From Uranotaenia lowii (lineage: Eukaryota > Arthropoda > Insecta > Diptera > Culicidae): 64,000 nucleotides of DNA. Shown here piece by piece: positions 58,989 to 64,000 of the stretch. Below the pieces are notes generated by a model that had not been told where the DNA came from, made no database searches, and saw only the letters and a program-made list of their open reading frames with translations. Numbering within the stretch: position 1 is the first letter of the stretch; every line of letters starts with the position of its first letter. The stretch is from positions 24,349,639-24,413,638 of the forward strand of contig NC_073691.1 of NCBI RefSeq assembly GCF_029784155.1, given 5' to 3'. The translations under genes and the position numbers were made by a program.

Positions 58989-60919
58989 ATCTAATATATA
59001 AAGATGAGTTGGACGATATATGTTTGTTTGTATGCACCTTATACAAATCCACACCGCTTAACCGATCAGCCTGAAATTTGGTACAGTTATGTATTTGGAC
59101 CATGGTAAGGTTTTAGTAATAGTTTTGAGCCCCTCCCATCTAAGAAAAGGGACCCTCCCATACAACTTTCGTTTTTTCTCCCACGAACCAAAAGTCATGG
59201 CACCATTTTGTCGACCGATTTTCGTTTCCTTTGGCGGGGTTGCTTTCACCACCCCCATGGGCTGGGCGTTAGAAACGACCATCCAGAGTTCACGTGTACT
59301 GGATAGCAAATCAAAGCTTGCTGAGTATTCAAAATTTGAAAGGGAAAATTTTGGCGGGTTTTTTTTCCTTCTACTGTTCAAAGCACGTGATACCGGTGCG
59401 AGGCATTTGATTGCAATAATGAGCCTTCATTTAGGATAAAAAACGACTCGCCTGTTAGAAATATATTGGGAAGAACAATGAATCTACTAGAATATGCAGT
59501 GTGTAAAGTGTGGATACATTAATTCATGTTATTTATGAATTGACTTCTTCAGTTGAATAACTATTTGGACTGAAAACTTATGTTCCAGCTTTTAGGAACC
59601 ATCCATTTTCATATTTTCGAAACTCCTCATAGGGAATCAATTAATAAAACCGAGGGTTGTAAGTTCAAGGCTGCGATCTCAACACTTTGATTGCCGTGTA
59701 GGAATTTAATTTACAATAGGAATTAGACAATTAAACCTTATTTTTATGAAAAAATTTGAGCCAAATTCAACGCACGAGACTTTTAGTAATTTAATCTGAA
59801 GTTTTTAGTTTTGTACAATTTAATTTAATTTGTAAATTTTTAAATTTTTGGTAATTATTGATCATCGATATGTTCAATTCTACCAATTATAAGAAAGCTT
59901 AAAAAGCACATTGAAAACATGCAGAGGTTTCAGCGGAAATCTATTTGGAAATTTCTAAGTACAAAATAAAACTTTAATGGGTATTCCATCAACATGGGAG
60001 ATCTTGAAAAGAGGTTGTTAACATTTGTTTACAAGCTTAATACATGGGATTTTCACTAGATAACCCAAAGAAAAGATTAAAAAAAATGTTATCATTTGAT
60101 AAAAAAAATGGTAATTCAATTCAAGCTTCCTAAAAAATGGTAAAATAAGGTTGCCAGAATTGCCGTATCTGGACCGGACAAATCCAGCCATTTGTATCAA
60201 AAAACCTGGCCAGCATTTGATTTCAAAATGTTCAAATCGATATCCTGGCAATATCCGGGCAAACTTGGTCAAAACTGCGGAATTATTCAGTGAAAATAAC
60301 GAAAACTATACTTGCAATATTTTTTTTTTCAACAAACCACATCAGCAGATTTTAAATTGTATATCAAGTTTCCAAACACGAGTCATGATTATTTCTAAAA
60401 CTTGCCATTGAAAACTTCTTTTTGAACGTAAAAATTAAAAATTATAATAATTATAAAATCTCAGTTTATGTCACATTTTAAAATTGATGTGAATAAATCC
60501 GGGCAAAATCTGGGCTTTTTGCTACAAAATCCGGAAATCCGGGCCAGACCGGACTTACCTCAAATTTTGATTCAAATGTTCTAGCAAATCCTGGTGAATC
60601 CGGTCTACCTGGCAACCTTAGATTGAAATGTTTTTCTTGAAAGAATGGATAAGCATTTAAGGGAAATTATTTCAAATTTCTATAAGCAAAGCTAAAAACT
60701 ATCTATTAGTTATTCAATAATATGAAAACGATAAACTTTGCTAATAATCCCAATTAAAACTTTAAGAAGACAAACAAAACTTACAAAGCTCACATGGCTA
60801 AACATGGTCCAATTTGTAATAATGATGAACAAAAAGCTTTCAAAATTTCAAAAAGTCAAACGACTCATTTCGATTTACATTTCATGTGAACCCAAGCATG
60901 GCCGGGTAAAATCAGCTAG
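58989..60919 (+). mobile_element. Helitron, both termini present, 1931 bp
   Basis: Starts A|TCTAATATATAAAGATGAG and ends ATCAGCTAG|T. This is insertion between A and T, with TC at the 5' end and CTAG at the 3' end. Removing it joins two stretches of the same A-rich repeat. It lacks any Rep/helicase ORF, so it is non-autonomous. The 5' region shares CCCCTCCCATCTAAG-type blocks with the Helitron fragments at 1.5-4.4 and 27.9 kb. The ORFs at 59058-59439 are by-products. Confidence 0.8.
60148..60618. mobile_element. MITE with TA duplication, 471 bp, inside the Helitron
   Basis: AGGTTGCCAG at 60148-60157 and CTGGCAACCT at 60609-60618 are perfect inverted ends, each bordered by TA. The inside has repeated CCGGACAAATCC and AATCCGGGCAAA phrases. 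The TA duplication suggests a Tc1/mariner-type MITE. Confidence 0.7.
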
Positions 60920-61300
60920 TTATGTTATAAAAAGCTCGAAAATTACATAATAATGGCTAAAATTACACGGCAAAAATTTACGAAAATTGTCTTTTTACAA
61001 ATGTCAAATTGTAAAAATGGCCAGGTTATAAAAATGATACAAGATCGCACATGTATGCCAAAAAAGCATCGAAATTACAAAAAAAAAACCATATTGGTGA
61101 CACAAAAGGGATACAAAATTACACAATATTTACACCAAAATGACACCAACATAACAATAATTTACACAATAATGACATAAACATGACGAGCCACAAAAAC
61201 AACACAAGTACTGACACAAAAATACAACACGTTACTACAGCTCAAATATTACAAAAAAATACATAAAATAATACAAAAATTACACATCACAAAAAAGTAA

Positions 61301-61990
61301 ATTTAGCGCAATGTTGATAATTTGATTTTCCTTTTTTATAGGTACTAAACCCATTAAGTTCATTCTTCCTCGATTTTGATAATTCGCGAAATGTCATTCA
61401 ACTGAACTTTTATATGATAAAAATGAGGGAAACATTCTAAGAAACTTGGTTCGGATTTGATTGAATTTATGTCTCATGATTTGAATAAAAAATCCGCTAA
61501 AATGAAAGCTTGTCAATAAGATTAGAATTCCAGCTTTTTTTAGCTGTAAAATAAAGGAAGCTGTCAGTTTGGTACGTCTCATAACTGAAATCAGACCTGA
61601 AAAGGAAGACGAATGGCTAAACTGGTTAAAATCCTCTATAAACAAAAACTAAATGAGGCCCTCACAACCAAAGGGGTATAATAAGTGACAAACTGGTTGA
61701 TTTTGAGTTAATGATGCCAAAAGATTCTTCATATTTCAAACTATTTTTTTCAGATTTTTAAAATTTTGTTTCCATACTTTTACGTTTGAACGAAAAATAT
61801 ATGGAAAATGACCAACCACCACAACTTAAAAGCGTGTTTTCCCGAAATATGCTTTTATGCGCTTATACCTCTTTGGCTTCAAGGACCTCAAATATAATAA
61901 AATAGAATCATGAAAAAATTAAATCGAAAAAACTCATAGTGTTTTTTTAAATTTTATTTTATTTTATTTTGAGGCTTTTACCCGGATTGA
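61301..61990. other. AT-rich non-coding stretch
   Basis: No gene or defined repeat recognised. Confidence 0.4.
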
Positions 61991-62280
61991 AAAATCGGAT
62001 CAAAAACGGTCGGGTTTTGGTCCGTTCAACTGGCAATTGGTCCGAAAACAAACTAGAAAATCGATCAAATTCGGACCAATTCAGTGCTTTGGTGACACAA
62101 GTTTCCTGACGACGCGACGCGATGCCAAAAACAAACTGTCAAAACAATTGGTCTGGATTTCCAGACCAAATTCTAACCGATTCCAGACCAAATTAGGTCC
62201 GGATTTCCAGACCAAATTCGGACCGATTCCAGACTGAAATTGACCGTTTCTAGACGGATTCCGGACCAATATAGGTTCCA
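61991..62280 (+). repeat. Short minisatellite of GGACCGATTCCAGACCAAATT units
   Basis: Between 62150 and 62275 the phrases TTTCCAGACCAAATT, CCGATTCCAGACCAAATT and GGTCCGGATT alternate; a weaker run of GGTCCGAAA/CGGACCAATT precedes it from 61991. The ORFs on both strands (62037-62237, 62081-62317) follow the repeat and are not genes. The motif resembles the GGTCCGAAA phrases at 57.6-58.5 kb. Confidence 0.6.
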
Positions 62281-62330
62281 AATTTATTATTACTGCCATC
62301 GTAAATTTATATACCATTTGGATTCATCAA

Positions 62331-64000
62331 GTTCAAGTTATTCGGAATAAATTTATTTTATTTAACATCTAGATAACACATGTTTTAAAATTATATAATA
62401 TCATTGAAACGAAACAATTTTCGGCAGGCTAACGCCCTCGCGTAACCTCGAAGAATCTGGATTGAATTACCGATGCTTTCCATCGAACATGACATATAAA
62501 AAAACTATATGATTGCTATGATTTAAACCGCGTTGCGTAACTAGACCGAATTCAAACCAAATCTGGACCGATTTGAACTGTCAGGTCTTGTCTTAACGCT
62601 GCTTTAAGCAGCAAGGAAATGCTCCGGAAAATTGGAAATTTTTTAACTGACAAGCTTTCTTTTGACAGTAATCAGTCCGATTGTCAGACGCGCACCGATC
62701 CGGGCAATAGGTTATAATCAACTGACAGCATTCTTTGATTAAAGACAAATCAAATAAGTATTGGTAAAATTCTTTCCATTTGACTTTAAAATTATTCTAG
62801 ATCGACTTCTAATCGAATTGGTGACCGGTAGCAAATATTTAACAAAAAATCCTAGTTAAAAATTATATAATATCAATTAAAAGTGACTGACAGCTTTAAC
62901 AAGCTTGATAGTAAAAATAAGCTGTAAGTTCCGTCCCATTTGTATCTAAAATCAGTTCGAAACAGTCAAAAGTTGCTTCCAAATGACATTTAATTTGTTT
63001 TGCGGCAAAACTTAAGTCTGTCTGGAAGATTTTTTTCCATCATATTTGAACCGAAAACGGTTCGAATTCGGTACGATTCATGACTCAAAAATGAACCATG
63101 TATAAATCGAATTCTTTTCAACTCGCAAATCGTTTTTATTAATTGTTTTACAAGAATAAATTTTAATATTGGAGAATAACCCCTATAAACCCCTTCCTTT
63201 TCCATTATTTAAAGTTTTTTTTTTAACTGTTGAGTCGCCGCGACTATTACGGCCCCCTTCCCTACTAACCAGTGAAACAAATACCCTCGGCACATTTAAA
63301 CTTTATAAAAGTAAAAGGCCTTTAATATACTAGTTGTAAATAAAAAAAAAATAAATAAATAAATTTTAGAAAAAATGATCAATTAAATCCACCTGACAGC
63401 TTTGCGATTTGAATTCCGAAAGCTAAAACTATGTCATCCAAAAACATTCCACGGATTCATCATCCAAGAAAGAAGAACGAAAGCCTACCCACAGCCTGGT
63501 GACACTTGTCACCTGTCAACAAATGGCTGACACGGCGAGTGACCCAAAACCCAGCAAGATATCAATCTTAGCGCCCTGACGAAAGCCTGCCCGTTTTGGG
63601 TGTCTGAATAAATGACTACATTATTCCTTGCGCTCGCTGTTCCCATCAGACAGAAAACGAGAAAAATGTAAACACGGAAAAATATGCAGTGATAATCGAG
63701 AAAAAGAGAGGTCCCCGAAAAAATGTGCCTATCGAAACTTTGGAAAAAGCGGCCGAAGGCCGAAAACGACGGAAAGAAGTAGCAATCAAAACAAAAATCG
63801 AGCTCGTGCCCGAGTCTTACCATTTCCAGCTCCATCTCTCGAGGGTAGGTAGGAACGTTTGAAATGATATGCGATTATTTATATTCGGGTGACATTTAGA
63901 TAATGAATTGTGTTTTGCTTTCCGTGGAATCCCCTTGAAGGGAAAATGTGTTCCGTGGATTTTCGGTGTTGTGCCTTCGAAAGTACACAGTACACACACA
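62331..64000. other. Intergenic or intronic stretch to window end
   Basis: No recognised exon. Several CTGACAGCTTT-type phrases occur (62722, 62888, 63395). The last ~500 bases are GC-richer; overlapping ORFs there (63509-63835, 63628-63852, 63817-63999) lie on both strands with no family features. Confidence 0.35.

Larger units (their letters stand above)
57819..61300. repeat. Tandem duplication (~670 bp) of an A-rich repeat, interrupted by a Helitron
   Basis: Copy 1 begins at 57819 and copy 2 at about 58496 with TTAAGTCGGTCCGAAA. Both then share 'cgacaaacaagatttagttt' and 'cacacaaacaacac.ataatggaaca' blocks about 665-675 bases apart. Each ends in A-rich 'aaaaatgacataaaaatgg' tracts. Copy 2 breaks at 58988 and similar sequence continues at 60920. 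The ORFs within are not genes. Confidence 0.7.

Noticed and set aside
62037..62317. Overlapping ORFs on both strands
   Set aside because: They follow the CCAGACCAAATT minisatellite and have no independent coding signal.

Overview
The window is AT-rich eukaryotic nuclear DNA from an insect, most likely a culicid mosquito. That assignment is an inference. It rests on spliceosomal introns with GT..AG ends, A-rich UTR-like tracts, Gln/His-rich coding sequence, and a repeat set of mosquito character: short MITEs with TTA or TTAA target duplications, hAT-like elements with 8-bp duplications, insect-type Helitrons with CTGT runs and CTAG ends, tRNA-like SINEs and a non-LTR retrotransposon. There are no bacterial operons, CRISPR arrays, ribosome-binding sites or phage modules. 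Almost all short ORFs are chance or repeat-derived. The very long ORFs at 24.7-27.4 kb and 32.1-36.6 kb are artefacts of a stop-free 9-bp satellite.

Layout. 1-4.4 kb: hAT MITE (711-981), Helitron fragments, a dispersed hairpin repeat. 5.7-5.8 kb: last coding exon of an unidentified plus-strand gene (gene A), behind an unusually long AG-free acceptor region and followed by A-rich 3'UTR-like DNA that resumes at 12.1-15.3 kb. Between those two stretches lie a 75-bp tandem array (8.5-10.6 kb) and a TTAA-flanked MITE (11.3-12.1 kb). 15.5-18.2 kb: two decayed LINE reverse-transcriptase fragments, one split by nested insertions. 19.28-19.84 kb: solo LTR. 22.2-23.15 kb: the one complete recognised gene, an SDE2 homologue (ubiquitin-like fold, GG-K processing site, one intron). 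24.9-36.6 kb: two large arrays of the same nonamer in opposite orientation, the first running into a 500-N gap, flanking about 4.7 kb of other DNA that includes a Helitron 5' part.

39.6-64 kb: a hAT right end, a repeat rich in TACGTGAA, then a GC-richer 5'UTR or promoter-like region leading to the first recognisable exon of a second plus-strand gene (gene B: Gln/His-rich, no upstream ATG, in-frame TTG in start-like context). A roughly 5-kb intron with two SINEs, a hairpin-repeat cluster and a recurrent 18-bp motif separates it from a possible 24-nt microexon. The rest is intron-like or intergenic DNA with a field of CGGTAAA motifs, a hAT nested in a hAT (53.7-56.7 kb), a tandemly duplicated A-rich repeat interrupted by an apparently complete Helitron (58.99-60.92 kb), and a small minisatellite.

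The three genes show no evident functional link. The window is best read as a gene-sparse, repeat-dense region with the 3' end of gene A, the compact SDE2 gene, and the 5' part of gene B. No clear new multi-gene system is visible. The most notable signals are the inverted nonamer arrays, the gene B start and microexon, the intronic motif family, and a solo LTR with strong RNA-like secondary structure.
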